DNA of 5,116 nt from an uncultured Alphaproteobacteria bacterium. Its GTDB lineage: Bacteria; Pseudomonadota; Alphaproteobacteria; Rs-D84. Location of the stretch: positions 1 to 5,116 of the forward strand of contig CAMHKP010000043.1 in the NCBI GenBank assembly GCA_946185785.1, read 5' to 3'. Of this stretch, positions 5,054 to 5,116 are shown piece after piece. Position numbers and translations under genes: made by a program. The notes under the pieces are model-generated. The model did not search any database and was not told where the DNA came from. It saw only the letters and a list, made by a program, of their open reading frames with translations. Numbering within the stretch: the stretch's first letter is position 1; every line of letters begins with the position of its first letter.

Positions 5054-5116
5054 TTATTTTAAAACCAAAGGCAAGCCGATTTTGGTCAGCAATGCACGAG
5101 CTTCTTCATCTGTTTT
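5054..5116 (-). CDS. rplE: 50S ribosomal protein L5, C-terminal end (partial)
   Basis: Only the last 20 codons and the stop are in the window; the gene continues past the right edge. They read KTDEEARALLTKIGLPLVLK before TAA, the usual end of proteobacterial L5 (T-D-E-E-A-x-x-L-L, then G-x-P). L5 binds 5S rRNA with L18 and touches S13 across the subunit interface. Placement directly before rpsN matches the spc order. The final residues (LPLVLK in place of the common FPF) are a small lineage difference. Confidence 0.93.
   Translation of the reverse strand, partial: KTDEEARALLTKIGLPLVLK

Noticed and set aside
1..5116. A hidden novel system, mobile element, CRISPR array or RNA gene.
   Set aside because: The window is densely filled with conserved spc/alpha operon genes in standard order. 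The longest gap is 106 bp, and no direct-repeat array, transposase or tRNA-like sequence was seen on either strand.

Overview
The window is one continuous piece of a ribosomal-protein gene cluster (the end of the spc operon and the start of the alpha operon), read entirely from the minus strand. In transcription order, from high to low coordinates, it holds: rplE (L5, C-terminal end only), rpsN (S14), rpsH (S8), rplF (L6), rplR (L18), rpsE (S5), rpmD (L30), rplO (L15), secY, rpsM (S13) and the first codons of rpsK (S11). All eleven genes are intact where they are visible. Every visible start is ATG and every visible stop is TAA. No RNA gene, mobile element or CRISPR array was seen.

The organism is probably an alphaproteobacterium with an AT-leaning genome. 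The evidence is the gene order, the roughly 100-residue S14 that lacks the four-cysteine zinc knuckle, the S8 C-terminus (STPNGVMTD, then NVGGEVLC), the L5 end (KTDEEARALLTK) and the SecY N-terminus (FGNLTDLQKRILF). No finer placement is safe from this window. The order differs from most alphaproteobacteria in one way: adk, usually between secY and rpsM, is missing. The gammaproteobacterial-style rpmJ is not there either. In their place is a 106-bp AT-rich gap with a good sigma70-type promoter.

The gaps fall into two classes. Four short gaps (16, 21, 24 and 23 nt) hold little besides a Shine-Dalgarno (SD) sequence. Six longer gaps (rpsN-rpsH 84, rplF-rplR 44, rpmD-rplO 84, rplO-secY 57, secY-rpsM 106, rpsM-rpsK 62 nt) each hold at least one inverted repeat. 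Four of these hairpins have one non-Watson-Crick pair inside the stem. In all four it is a G.U wobble when read as the mRNA and would be an A.C mismatch on the other strand, which favours RNA structure over a protein-binding DNA dyad.

The products work together: six 50S/30S core proteins of the spc set plus L5, S13 and S11 build the ribosome, and SecY is the membrane channel that translating ribosomes dock on. This is a housekeeping locus. I found no new biological system in it. The points worth a second look are the regulatory architecture of the gaps, the lost adk, and secY's poorly placed SD.
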